Below, one piece after another: positions 1 through 12,300 of a stretch of DNA of 64,000 bases. The translations under genes and the position numbers were made by a program. Position 1 is the first letter of the stretch, and the number at the start of each line of letters is the position of its first letter. Source of the DNA: Blepharisma stoltei (taxonomy: Eukaryota; Ciliophora; Heterotrichea; Heterotrichida; Blepharismidae); NCBI GenBank assembly GCA_914767885.1, contig CAJZBQ010000038.1, positions 558,001-622,000 of the forward strand, in the 5' to 3' direction. The notes beneath the pieces were generated by a model, which was given only the letters and a program-made list of their open reading frames with translations, was not told where the DNA came from and did not search any database.

Positions 1-2898
1 GGTGCTTTTTTGTCTGGAAAATCATGGCCAGTTATACTAATTCGGTCCCATCATCAATTCACAACAATTGTAGGGCTGATTGGCAGGATATCTCATTGCT
101 TAGTGGCTCTTTGAAATGAGCATAGCCATATTGAGCTATAAATATTCACATTTGAATTACCCCCCGGTCCTCCCAACATCTCAAGTGGATTTCAGTGATT
201 ATTGAGCTCTTCACGAAGTACATTTGTTTTCCGATTTTAACAGAAAATCTTCAGAATCTGAAAGTAAGGCGCCTTGGATCACAATATCTGTTTGGAAAGT
301 GGTGCCTGCCTACTATCTGGGCTCACTGAAGTAACTTGATGAGTGCTGTTTGAGCTATAAAGAGAATAGGCTAATTCAGCTTGTTCCCATTTACAAATAA
401 TTCTAAATCTTCTCCTGAGCCTGTCTATTCACTTGTAATACATTGGATTTAAGTAGTTGATGTGCTTATTACTTTGCAAGGAGAATCTTGAGCTTATTCA
501 ACTTGTTAGTAGCTCGGTTATTTAGGTAATTACTCACTTGATGCCTCCCATGATACTGCCTGAAACAGGAGAAAATGAATCTACAGATAGAGAAAGCTAA
601 TCGTATCAGTAAAAGATGAATCTATCAGAATAGTTATTTGCTCAGAAATTGTTACTATTGGCTAGTAGCTTCCATAAATGTTCAAGTTATTTTGGAAACA
701 GTTGTAGAAATATCAGTACAGTCAGAGTAGCCTAAAGAGACTGAAAGAACACTTGTATCTGTAGGGAATTTGTCCCTATCATAATAAGTGTGCTCAAAGG
801 CAAAGCTGGCAATTTTGGCAAATGATGGGTATGAGAGGTACTCAAAGCTGCAGTCTCCTCTCTTAAAGCATTGCCCACCAAAACTCTTGTCTAAGGGAGG
901 ATTCAGCCGTCCTCAAGAAGCTTGATGGGATTGCAGACCAGTATGCATCATCAGTCAGCTAATGCACTGGGCCTATATTAATTGTAATATTTGGAATATC
1001 TGATGATCCTTCTATATTTTCTCTATTAAAATTGGTATCTACAATAGAGATGCTATCAAAGTCCTTTCCATCAAGCATATACTATGGTAGGGCTAAGAGG
1101 ACTTTAAAACGAAATTCAGGGCCATAAATGACTAAATTGTTTTCAAAATGCTTAACCTGCTGGTTAAATAGAACTGCAAATTGCCAACAGAAGTGCTGAT
1201 ATCAAACACAGAGAAATTGTATTTCTAAAGCTTAGCTTGACTGTCCTTTGATTTTGGTTGGCCCGGATACTTCACGTTTGAAATTGGGTGATATCTGCTG
1301 AAAACTTGTATAGGGGTTTCCCCTATATCTCTTATCAGAGACCAAATAATTAAAAGTGAGGTTGTAAGCCAAAGCGTTTTTGTCTTGCCAAGATCATACA
1401 TATGAATGTGAGCCTGCTAAGCCTAAATAATAAGTTTTTTTTGAGGATATTAGAATAAGTCCACATCCCAGCGTCTGCACTCCAGTTGATTGGGTAACTT
1501 ACTTGTTCCACCTGAATTTGCACCAAAAATCGTAAGGGTTTTAACCTCATATACTACGTCAGCAGGCAAAATCTGCAAATTTTATATAAGGCATAGCTTC
1601 TGGCAAGTAATAGTTCGACATTTTGACGCCAAAATCTAAGTGATTGATCCTTTCCCAAAGTGTGCCTTATTTCTATATAATAATTTTAATCTTTTTCTAG
1701 CTCAATATTGCCGCTTGGAACAGCTTTGCTAATTGTTCTCTCAAAGAGGTGTAGATTTGGCATTTAAAGACTTAGGTTTTAGCTCTATAATCATTACTTG
1801 TAGATAAGAAAGCTTGCAGTAGTCGTCAGAAAAATTGTAATTTCCGGCGATGATTACCTTAAAGAGCCGTAAATTTTGTCTCTTATGTAGATGCCTTCAT
1901 CTCTTGGGATCTGCGAAGTCGCTATATTAAAGGTAAAGTTAGGGGTTATGTTGGCTAAATCGTCAAAGTTTAAAGTAACCGTGGGTTGGTGGCTTTATAC
2001 ATTGATGAGCTTGTGCTATGAACTACTAGAGACGTGCTACATTTAATTTTTTTGTACTCAAGATTTGCCACGTCACAATCATTCCCATCAATCTCAACCC
2101 TGACCCATAATGATGTCAGCGGGAAGCTCTCTCTTTCTATCGTTAAAACTTGTCATCAGCTGTGCTTCCACTTGCAGAAATCTTATCAATACTTGCCAAA
2201 ACTCTAAAATTATAATAAAAACATTCGAAAATATCTCACTGATATCCGTTCCAAAGATTCCACCATATCCATAAGGGCCATTAAGCTTAATAACCGAGTT
2301 TTTATTTTAATAATTATTGTTTCCTAGTAGTTGCCTCTAAAAGCCTAAGGGCTGATTGCAATAATTTTTTTGTAAAAAATTACAGTCATTTTTATTCTCT
2401 TGAAGCTTTTTTATAGCAATCTGTCTCCTAACACTTCAGCTATGTTCATGATATCCAAAAATTCAAAAGTTTGGCTTGAATACAGTAGGTAAATGATCAT
2501 ATTTTGAGTATCAGTTTTTACATTTATCTACCTCCCAACAAAACTTATCTAGTCTCCTGGAACTACTTCGGCCAGATTCATGTAAAATATGACTGGGTGA
2601 ATTCTATGATTAGGCCTTGGTCCACCAGAATTTCAGTGTTATAATAAAACGCAGTGATTTGAACTTTAGCTCCATTAGGGTGCTTTGACGGAGGGATTAT
2701 GTACTGCAGGCAACTTGATGCTGCTCTTAATGGTCAAAAACGCCGCTTATGTAGAGAGTTGTAACTCCAGCTAATTAGCCTGCCAGGTATCCTATATTAA
2801 GAGAGAAGGATTTGCAGAGATACCTGAAATTTCTATACAGTTTGAATAAACAAAGCCTCAATAATTAGAGTTATTAACAGCATACTTTTAAAAACCAT
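1..2898 (-). pseudogene. Decayed IPT/TIG-domain secreted protein gene (5' part, continues off the left edge)
   Basis: No long ORF exists, but the minus strand carries protein-like pieces in shifting frames broken by TAA and TAG. It opens at 2898 with a Met and a hydrophobic signal-like run (LLITLIIEALFIQTV), then pieces such as PNGAKVQITAFYYNTEILVD near 2600. Around 2045-2120 it reads VRVEIDGNDCDVANLEYKKI followed by KCSTS, the typical end of an IPT/TIG immunoglobulin-like domain (D-G-x-x-C ... I-x-C-x-T). Such repeats build large extracellular ciliate proteins of the PKHD1 type. The stretch is visibly richer in G+C than the flanking DNA at 3100-4300, as expected of former coding sequence. 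Short IESs may explain some breaks, but the number of stops favours a pseudogene. Domain assignment is moderately sure, exact limits are not. Confidence 0.55.
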
Positions 2899-2940
2899 TC
2901 TTTTAAGTTCAAATTTTATGATAAAGATATATATAAAAAT

Positions 2941-3030
2941 ATATAGTGAACTACACTGACTGGCACGGGGTGCTTTTGGCCCGAAACTGAGCCAAAAGCA
3001 CCCCGTGCCAGTCAGTGTAGTTAACTATAT
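2941..3030. repeat. 90-bp near-perfect hairpin (40-bp arms)
   Basis: Left arm 2941-2980 and right arm 2991-3030 are reverse complements at 39 of 40 positions, separated by a 10-bp loop. The arm core is GC-rich (GACTGGCACGGGGTGC) in AT-rich surroundings and the outer ends are ATATAGT/ACTATAT. It lies just upstream of the start of the decayed IPT/TIG gene. It could be a palindromic MITE or IES, or a hairpin left by a larger inverted element. No second copy is visible here. Confidence 0.8.
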
Positions 3031-4356
3031 TTATAATTGATATTATATCCATTTAAGCCAACAAATATGGATTTATTGATCATTTTATTTTCTAAGTGAC
3101 ACTTAAAAATGAATTTTTAGTTGGAGAGATTAAAAGATTGAGATTATTAACTGAAATTAGCAAAGCATTCTGATACTTAAAACTTCTGTAAAAATGGCTA
3201 ATTGTGGGGAGTTGCTGATATAATGTTATTTAAACAGTTAGCTCATAGAAAAGATTAATTTTTTAAACACCAATTTTTTGGAGCAAGGTTTAAATATTTT
3301 ATAATTTCATATATATACCAGAGATAAGATATACAATATGTATATATTAATTAGATTTGAGTTAGATACGGGTGTGAATTTCATGTTGGGTCATATAAAA
3401 ATTGTTCAAAAGGATATGGATTAATTTTCCTAATCTTTGATAATTTTCAATTTAATCACTCTATCAAGGGAGTGAGAAACCTCGTTTGGCCCCGCCAGCC
3501 TTGGACACTCTATCAAGGGACTTAAATAATATTTCTCTGATTGTTTGATTTAATTTTAGATTAAACTTATATAGATTAATTTCTTTAAAGTAAACTTTTT
3601 GCAGCAGATTTAAATTAATTCTGATTCATTTTTTAATATTATATCCTTATCGTAAAATTTTGATACTTAAATCCCTAAGTATATTATAATATAAAAACGC
3701 AAGACAATCATTCTCGATTAAGCAATAAAAAATAATTACTAGAAAATAAATAATATTTTATAAAGCTACTTATAAAATTCAAATCAATAAAATAAATAAT
3801 TATTTTCTAAAGGCATTACCAAAATGCAAATAAAATTTTTTCTTAACGATTTATAATTGCTTTTATTAATTTTAGCTTTCAAATAGTTTGCATATTAATT
3901 TTTCTTTAATTATAGTCCTTTTATCTTAATGTCAATATCAATAGACTATAATAAGCACACCACCATAAGCTAGAGATAATTTATTTATATTTAGCAAATT
4001 TGGTCTATATTTACTAGACAAACTCCTAAAAATTATTTTTAAATTTTAATGTGTTTTAATTTCCCAAGCGTTACTTCATTTTGAAATAACTTTCAATATA
4101 CCAATTTCATCATTTCTTGAAAAGAAAATTTTAAGCAGAATAATCTCTTATTTTTAGCGGCGTTCCCTCAGAATCTCAAATGAATTTAATTATTAATTTG
4201 AAAGAATTTTTTTTCTGAGTGGGTCAATTCATTTCTTCCTATTTTTTGTGTCAGCACAAAATAAAGAATTGGTAATTATTAAAGAATAAAATCTATAAAT
4301 CTCTACAATTTGACAATTATTTTCATTTGCGTCCATAATATTCTGATAAAAATTCT
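3031..4356. other. Intergenic, AT-rich, with a 15-bp direct repeat
   Basis: About 1.3 kb with no open frame or RNA gene that I can recognise. The only structure seen is a direct repeat CACTCTATCAAGGGA at 3457-3471 and 3506-3520, flanking a short GC-rich patch. It separates the decayed gene on the left from the first Cys/His gene. Confidence 0.6.
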
Positions 4357-5283
4357 ATGCAGTCAGTAGACCCAATAATCGTAACCCAACTACGCGCATT
4401 TAACTCATCTTCAGGACGAAAAATTAGCTTGAACTCGAAAATAAAGAACTGTTTTTATAACCCAAAAAACTCTATGATAGCGCCACCAAAGAAGGAGTAC
4501 TTAAGATGTCGTGTGATTCGTGGACACAAGCGAGCTATAAGACAAATTATTATTATTTTATTTAAAAGAAGACCTTGGTATTATACAAATGTAGACTATT
4601 TAAATGGAAAATAAATCAGCTTAATTTTTCACAGATTTTTATCCAGTAGGAAATATCATAAAAAGAGTGCTATACCAATCAGGACCTTAAATGCTTTTGA
4701 CCCAGAAAATCCCACAGCACTTAGAATCTGAAGAATCCTCTCAGACGTTTACATAAAACATGAAGAAGAGCTCTCAAAATTCAGCCAAACAGAAAGTGGT
4801 CCCAAAACAGATGGGAAGTCCAAGCGTCAAGGGAAAGTTGAAAACCTCGCCAAAAGCTTTAATTACGAATTCTGCAGAGATTATTTTACTCCTCTAGGAG
4901 TAAGAGAATCATTTTATTATTATGTTGAGCTCTTATTTGTTGACTTAAACCCTAAAAGCCTCTGTGAAAAATTTGACTTCAACTGCTGCAAAAGCCCGCA
5001 CTCCCATGAGTGCCTTGAAAAATGGCTTTTAATGAAAAAATACATCAGCCAATATATGATTCAGGAGCTAGGTCTTGAACCGTTTATGCCAGCTTCGCCT
5101 GAAGGGTTTCACTTGCCAAGCCTATTTAATTCGAGCTTGGATCAGCCACCAGAAATATCCACCTATCATAGAAGGCTGAGGTCAAGTTCAAGCTCTACTC
5201 TTGATAGTAATTCTGCTACTAAAACAAGTCTTTCGTCAGGGGATTTGCAGAATAATTGTAAGGGTGGATCGAGAGATAAATAA
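4357..5283 (+). CDS. Unknown Cys/His-cluster protein, copy 1 (271 aa after removal of one IES)
   Basis: Coding segments are 4357-4547 and 4659-5283. The interruption 4548-4658 carries in-frame stops. Removing it with one TA retained gives 272 codons including the stop and restores collinearity with the paralogue at 7032-7999. Shared features in order: N-terminal block with LRCRVIRGHKRAIRQI, a middle block ending KTDGKSKR, then VRESFYYYVELLFVDLNP, and a cluster spaced C-x7-C-x3-H-x3-C followed by LEKWLLMKKYISQYMI. The cluster may bind zinc; that is inference. The C-terminus is Ser-rich. One in-frame TGA (IWRIL, near 4729) aligns with TGG in copy 2. I do not recognise the family. Confidence 0.8.
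4548..4658. other. IES, 111 bp, TA-bounded
   Basis: TA at 4548 and 4659. It interrupts copy 1 right after the RQI codons. Excision leaving one TA gives RQIKKSAIPIRT, which aligns with RQIKSQKIPTRT of copy 2, which has no insert there. There is no GT-AG structure, so it is not an intron. Confidence 0.85.
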
Positions 5284-7031
5284 AACTAATAATTGGTTTA
5301 TTAACCTGACAAAAGGGTCAGTAATTGCTTATGTGAGGTGACATATTTATCGAGATAAAAATTTTTAAAAATTAAGAAATTAATTATTTATAAAAAATTT
5401 GATCACGGGCTTAGATGGGAATTTAAAAAATTAGGAAAGTTGCAAAAAAGGAATGAGTTTTGTGAAATTTTGGTAAAGGAAAAGCTGCATTGAATTTGTG
5501 TGATTAAAATGGATTCTAGAAGTATTACGTTTTTTTAGGGTTGAATAAATACCAAATAAATTCAAACCAGGCTAAAAGAATCAGCCTAAAAGAAGTCTAT
5601 AAAATGAAAGGATTAGCTGATAAAGAATATTAAACTATGATCAGCTTAAAAGGTTTGGTGCAAATAATTATGAAACTGAATTAGCAAATATAAATATTTT
5701 GAAATATTAAGCTATCAGTTTCGAATTTAAAAAAGCTTAAAATTAGCAAGATTAGTATAGGGCAAATATGAAAATCACTGCTACAAATTAAAAATAAAAC
5801 ACTCATTTAGGATTCGGATAAAAATTATTACGAATATTATTTTGCTATAGGTCTTGCAACTCGTTTTTTTGCTTTATTTTACAAAATATCAACTGATTTC
5901 CACTTTTTCATTTCGTATATTAGAATTCTGACAATTAAAAATGGTTGAGCAAAATATGCTTTTTATGAGCTCCAATCAGAATAAAAAAATCTGATCTCAA
6001 ATCAAAATTTTATTTTCAGAAAATTAGAGTGGCTTTTCGAATTTAAGAAACAATTATCAATGTCTCAAATTTCTATAAAAGGAATTTTTATTATTTACCT
6101 ATATTTTATAGGAAATTAAAAGGGAGAAGTTTGATTATAAGAATAGGAGGGTTTATATGTTTTTTAGCTTATTTTTAGATTTAGATTTGAAGATTTAAAG
6201 CATTTCGCATTTTAAGTCGAAATGGAATATTCATAATGAAGCTTTTACTAAATTTTACCCTTAGAAGCATAGGTTTACATGGAAAATTGGTTAATTAGTC
6301 AAGTGAAATTGAAATTATAAAATTTGCATTTCAGTACTAAAATTAAGCAACAAAAACTGTTTGAAATCAAGTTAAATATCAGAAAGCATATAGATTAATT
6401 AAATTTTTAACTTTCCAGCAAGTTCATGAAGATAATTATGAAGTAATCAATAAAGTATTAATAACTTCCTATTCATCTTCTATTTTTTAATCAAAAATCA
6501 TCTAAAAAGAAGTAGATTTTTTAAAAATTAAGCCTATAAGTTTTCAAGCATTTCCTTCAAGCTTAGCTAATTTTAGAAAAATTAATTTTTTTTTCTAAGG
6601 TTTTTGATTTATTTTTTTTAAAATACTTATATATATCCTAAATAAAGCTTGATATTTTATACTTCTCACTCATTCTTCAATATCAATAAATTTTAAATTC
6701 TTTTTATTTTCTTCACCACTTTAAAAGTTTCCTATTAATTTTAAAATTCTCCAGATAAGATGATTTATAACTATTTGAAATTTTCTGACAGTAAATTAAT
6801 CAAAAACAAGCCTTAAATCAGCTTTATAACAAAAAAAGTCTTGAATATAGAGCCGAAATCGTTACCATATTTTGAAAAGTTAATTAATTAAAAAATGGTC
6901 TGGATTAATATTGCGTCCTGGTCTGGAGGTCGAAAAAATTATTAAACCTTCAATTTTTATTTTATTTGGTTTTAAATCATATAATTTCCTATAAATGATT
7001 GAATTCTTACGATTTCTTAAATATTAAAATA
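5284..7031. other. Intergenic spacer between the tandem paralogues
   Basis: About 1.75 kb of AT-rich DNA with no convincing coding sequence, RNA gene or repeat. It separates two same-strand duplicates. Confidence 0.6.
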
Positions 7032-7999
7032 ATGAAGTATGTACAATCAATGGACCATATGTTGGTCAGTCAACTCCAATCATACGGGCCGTATTCAGGA
7101 CGCAAATGCAAGCTAGTGGCAAGAATCAGGAACTGTTTTCTCAATGCAAAGCGGTCTGCCACTACACTGATCAAGAAAGAATATTTAAGGTGTAGAATAA
7201 TCCGTGGCCACAAGCGAGCCTTACGACAAATAAAAAGCCAAAAAATCCCAACAAGAACAATCAACTCTTTTGACCCGAAAAACCCATCTGCTGTCAAGAT
7301 TTGGATGAAGCTATCAGAGGTTTTCCAAAGGAACGAAGACGTCCTTTGCCCTATCAGCCAAACAGAAAATGGGCCAAAAACAGATGGGAAGTCCAAGAGG
7401 AAAGAAAAGGTAGACTCCATTGCGAAGAGCTTTAATGAAAAATTCTGTAAGGAATATTTCACCCCTTATGGAGTGAGAGAATCATATTATTTCCATTTAA
7501 AGCAATTAGGAGCATAATATTATTATATTTTCTTGTATAAATAATTGGTATTATTTTATTTTTATTAATAATTTTTACTAAATTTTTTGATGTTTTGCAA
7601 TTTTTTTAAACTTTTATGATGTAAAAACATTTAAATCATTATAAATAGGTATATTACTACATTGAGCTTTTATTTGTTGACTTAAATCCTAGAATCCTCT
7701 GCGAGAAATTTGAATTTAATTGCTGTAGAGGAGCACACAATTTGCAGTGTCTTGAGAAATGGTTACTGATGAAAAAATACATCAGTCAGTACATGATTGA
7801 AGATCTTGGATTGGAGCCATTTTGTCCCAAGTCGCTTCAGCATTACTCATTGCCAAATCTATTTTCAGATGAAAATTTTCAATTGCAAGCAATTAGGTCA
7901 AGCCAGAAAAATTTTGAATTTGATAGGGGAGAGTATGAAACACAGTCTTTCGATGAAATTCGTAACTTCATTTGTAAGCAAAACATAGAAGCTAAGTAA
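7032..7999 (+). CDS. Unknown Cys/His-cluster protein, copy 2 (267 aa after removal of one IES)
   Basis: Coding segments 7032-7487 and 7652-7999; total 268 codons including the stop once the 164-bp insert is removed. It is the tandem paralogue of 4357-5283: LRCRIIRGHKRALRQI, KTDGKSKR, IELLFVDLNP, and the same C-x7-C-x3-H-x3-C cluster (CEKFEFNCCRGAHNLQC), then LEKWLLMKKYISQYMI. The Met at 7032 matches the start of copy 1 best; an in-frame ATG at 6999 would add 11 residues. The C-termini diverge. Function unknown. Duplication followed by independent IES gain is the simplest history. Confidence 0.8.
7488..7651. other. IES, 164 bp, TA-bounded
   Basis: TA at 7488 and 7652. Joining gives RESYYYYIELLF, the same length as RESFYYYVELLF in copy 1. 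Other TA pairs here give a shorter or shifted product. Confidence 0.8.
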
Positions 8000-9322
8000 A
8001 TATTTATTATAAAAGTTAATAGAAATATGATAAAACAATTTTGTGTTAGTAAGATAAACTGGCTCGCCAAGGAAGGTTAAAGTTTTAGCTTATACCTTTT
8101 GATAACTAGTGATATTTAGATTTTTTAGTTTCAATTGCAATAATTAATAATTATTCAATCTTTAAATTTATGTTAGAAGAATTTGCTGAATTATATTGAT
8201 TATTGTTTTAAAAAATTATATATAAAATATTACTTATATAAATAAAGTTGTATTGTAAGCAATTTTTACTCATTATCAAAGATAGAGGAGAAGTTAGATT
8301 ATTAAATTTAGATAATTTTTAAGGCCCAACATAAGAAATGAAGCATTTTCAATAAGACTTCTCGAGAAATTTAGAGATTGAATTAAATTTTATGACCATA
8401 AGAAAATGGTTGATTAAATGGTTTTTTTTTGAGATTTTTTGAATTCTTAAAGTATTTCAAAGTATTTTATATTAAGTGATGTTCTTAAAAATATTAAAAA
8501 TACCTAAAAAATTAATATAAAACATAATGAAATTTTCACAAATAAATATTGCCAAAAAATCTAAAAAATAATTGTCTAAATAAATCCTTTAAGTTCTTGA
8601 AATAGTAAAATCTGATATTCTTTAGAATTTGAATTATAGCCAAATTTCATTTTGTAAGTATTTCTATATGTCACCATTTTTAGAATTCCATAATAAACTG
8701 CAGCTAATAATGGAGTCTACACTTTGACTTATCATAGCGTAATCAAATATTCAAGGGGATTACTTTTTAGCAATTATCATTTTGAAGACGCAAGCATTTT
8801 TCAAATAAATCGAGCGAAGTTCCAAAAATTTTAAAAATTTAATCAAAAATAATTTTAACAATTTAAGAGCAAAATTAAAAAATAATAAAGTTCAGAAGTG
8901 TGAATTAAAGATATTCTTAATTAATTAAAATATTTTATCTCATAACTGCATTATATAAAATAGGAGCTAAAGATTAAAAGCAAATTTTGGCAAATCTAGA
9001 ACAAAATATTGCTTCGAAGTTTAGAAAGCATAAGGAAATTCTTTATTTTTGTCAAATCCCAATCTATTCAATAAAAAAATAAGGGTAAAATTTTAAAAAT
9101 TTTTATTTTTTGAATTCAGCCAATTGCTGCAGCATATAGAGCAAGGCTTATTATCCAAAATCATAATTTGCATTCAAAAACCTGACTTAGATATTAAATT
9201 TTAATTAAAAACCTTATTAATTAGCCCTCAATTCTCCTTAAAGTTACCCAAAAATACTTAAATTATATTAGGTTTGTATTACGTCCTATATGATTTTATT
9301 ATTTATCAAAAATAATAGTAAA
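8000..9322. other. Intergenic, AT-rich
   Basis: About 1.3 kb between convergent genes. I see no coding, RNA or repeat structure beyond homopolymer-rich AT sequence. Confidence 0.6.
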
Positions 9323-12300
9323 TTATAATGGCCTTATCTTTTCTACTGATGAATCACTTCTCAAAGTTTCTTGGACTTTACTACTATTAACAAGATTTTT
9401 CACAGTTGTCATTGTTCGATGCAATGAAGCAATCGATAAATCTTTATTCATAGTTCTATCATTTGATTTTTTATCTGGCGAAACGCCTATAACACTTATA
9501 CTTTTATCTTCATTGGCTTTATCCATCATGAGCCACTGAGGCTCCAAGTAAGGATTATCACAGCCCATAAGATATTGGTCAATTTTATGAGTTTGCTGCT
9601 TCCTCTTAACTTTTTCTCTTTCCTTCAAAATTCTATTTAATTTTTTAATTTCTCTGTCTTCATCTTTCTCCCTTGGCATATTCAAAAACTCTGTCATAGT
9701 CTTCATACGGTCTTGCCTACGCTCAGGGGATTCATATTTTTCTCTCATGTTTCTATTGTAAATTGGGCTTGAGTCTCTATTTTCATCAGAATATTTCCTA
9801 AAGTTTCTCTGGACTGAAGCTGAACGCTTAAGATTAGCCCCAGTTGACCGATTTTTTCTATGAGAAAAATCAGATTGGTCATTAAGAAACGAAATAGGAC
9901 TTTGATCGACCCCTTGTGGGCTTAAACTTCTTGAAGAATCATTATTAAATCTTCTTCTTACCATATCTCCCAATAGCACTCCTTGTGAAGTATGTCTTTC
10001 TAGATTTCTATTTCCTTTTTTTCCTCCTTTTTTCATTGACTTTTTCCCTCGGAATTCTCCACTAAATTCGTCATTTTCAGATTCTATATTCCAAATAAGT
10101 ATAAATATTTTTTTATCGTAAAAAAGATTTTGAATATTAAATATTTAGAGAAAATTAGGATATATCGGATAAGTCTCCGATTAAATTTTTCAGTCTTCCA
10201 GTCAGTCTTCTGCCACTTTCTGAGCCTGAGCTGGACTCGTCACCTTTTCGCTTTTTTCGTCTTCTTGGCTCTGATTGGAAGCGATTCCTTTTCGAGTCTT
10301 CAGGAATAAAAAGGTGACGTAAAGGAAATTGGATTAGAGGCGCACTCCCTACCCATCCTGATAAAGATGAAAACAGGGCCTCTGTTCTTTTTGAAGTAAG
10401 CCTTTAGGTTTGGAGATACCTCGAGCTTTGTTTCTTGCCCGAAGATTTTCCTGTCCCAGCCAGATGAGCTAGACAGATTTTGCCTACCATATGATCTTCC
10501 CTTGTCGGGACCATCAGAGCCCTCTAAGTGGCTCTGCCCTTGGGAGCTGATCCTTAGACAGGCGGTTCAGACATAATTTTAGTCTTCTATTTTCCTAATT
10601 TGAACTCGAGGTCTATTTAGGCAGCTATTCTTGGAGCCTACACGAGGCAAAGGCTAGAGGGCTTTCCCGCTCATGGCCACTTTAATCATTTAATTTAATT
10701 TTCGAGTCTTCAAAAATCAGCTTATTTCTAGTAGCTGCATATATTGAAGAAAGTTCATCTAATTTAGAATCATCTTTGCTTGTATCTACTTTTGCTGTTT
10801 TTCTCTACTCCCCCCCCCCCCCTCCGTGAGCGAACAAAACCATTAGAAAAATCGCCATTTTTTGACCAAAAACCCACCCTCCGTGAGTGAACAAAAATTT
10901 TTTTAATAGAAAAAAATTTTAATGGAAAAAAAATTTTGATATATAAGTGATAATTAGTATAATGAAATCTAGAGCTAATTCTGTTTAATTTTATACAAAT
11001 TGCGTTTTAAAAACATAAATTTTGCAAATTAAATTAATATTTGCTTCCCAATTTTTGCAAATTAGGATTTTTTTTAAATTTCGAAAAAAATATTTTTTAT
11101 AAAATTATATATATAAATTTTTTTTTAAAAAAAAAAATTAACCCCCCTCCGTGAGCGAACAAAATTTTTTTGTTCGCTCACGGAGGGGGGGGGGGGAGTT
11201 AGTTTTTTTCTTTTTCCTTTTAGTTAGAGATATATTTCTCATCATCATTTCTTTTGATAAGGACCCATCAGGGAATTCTGGCTCAGCTTCGTCATAAGAA
11301 ATAGGCTCAATAGACCAGTCTCCTTTTTCAAATTTAATTTCTTTAGAAGGACTTATATTACGTCCGCCCTTAGGCAGTGGAGGTTTTCCTGTACGAAGTT
11401 TGGCATCTTTTTCTGTATCATCTATTGATATATTATTTAACAGGAATTCAATATCATCTGGAGGAAGATTTTTTTGTTTAAGCTTGCCTGTTTCGTCTGT
11501 TTCTTTTGATTTTTTCCCTTTTTTGCCTCCTTTTTTACCTTTTTTCTTTTTATCAGGTCTTTTGTTAACCTGAACTAGCTCATAATTTGGGGAAAATTTA
11601 TTACTGCCTTTAGCTTTTTTGAATTCTTCTTCTATTTCTTTACGATTTTTCTTTCTCATCCTTCTTTTCTTGGTAACAACCGTTTTATCTGATTCAGGGA
11701 ACAGCTGGTTTTTATTAGGATTTTTATTTGGGTCTTGGCTTTCAAGAGTTTTGCTATATAAATCGGCGTTGTCGACTCCAAAAAATGTAGGGACGACTGG
11801 TATCATTTCTCCTTTTGATCCTCTTTTATATATTGGCTCTTCATTTTGGTTAATTAGAGAAATATTCCCATCTTTGTCTATATGCTTTTTAGCTTTCCAT
11901 AGTTTCCATTTGGCTTTAGGTGGAGCTTTTATGACAGCGCCACCATATGCGTACATTTCTGTATGGTCTTTGGGTTTTCTTCTTAATAAGTTTTTTGGAT
12001 TAATTTCGTACTTTTTCGCATCAGATTTGGTAATATTTTTCTTGCTAGCTTCTCCTACTAGTATTAAGGGTTTTCCGTCTTTTCCTATAACCATGACTTC
12101 TTCTGTATTTCCTTCAGGCTTTCTGACGATTTTTCCTTCTTCATTTCTAATATGGTTTTCATGATTTTTACTATGAAAATTTTTTTTGTTGAATAATTAA
12201 GCGAATTTTCTATTATTTTCTTTTAAAAATTTTAATATAAAAAATTTATTAATAATATTTTACGCTTAAATACATTCAATTTTTTATTTATTGTGAGAAA

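Noticed and set aside
3457-3520. 15-bp direct repeat as IES boundary
   Set aside because: Only 49 bp apart in intergenic DNA with no frame to test; could be a simple duplication.
7070-7462. 130-aa minus-strand frame
   Set aside because: Lies entirely opposite the Cys/His protein copy 2, whose frame is supported by its paralogue.
11619-12164. 181-aa plus-strand open frame with hydrophobic composition
   Set aside because: Antisense shadow of the Lys/Glu-rich repeat protein on the minus strand; the real frame has modules and continues across IESs.
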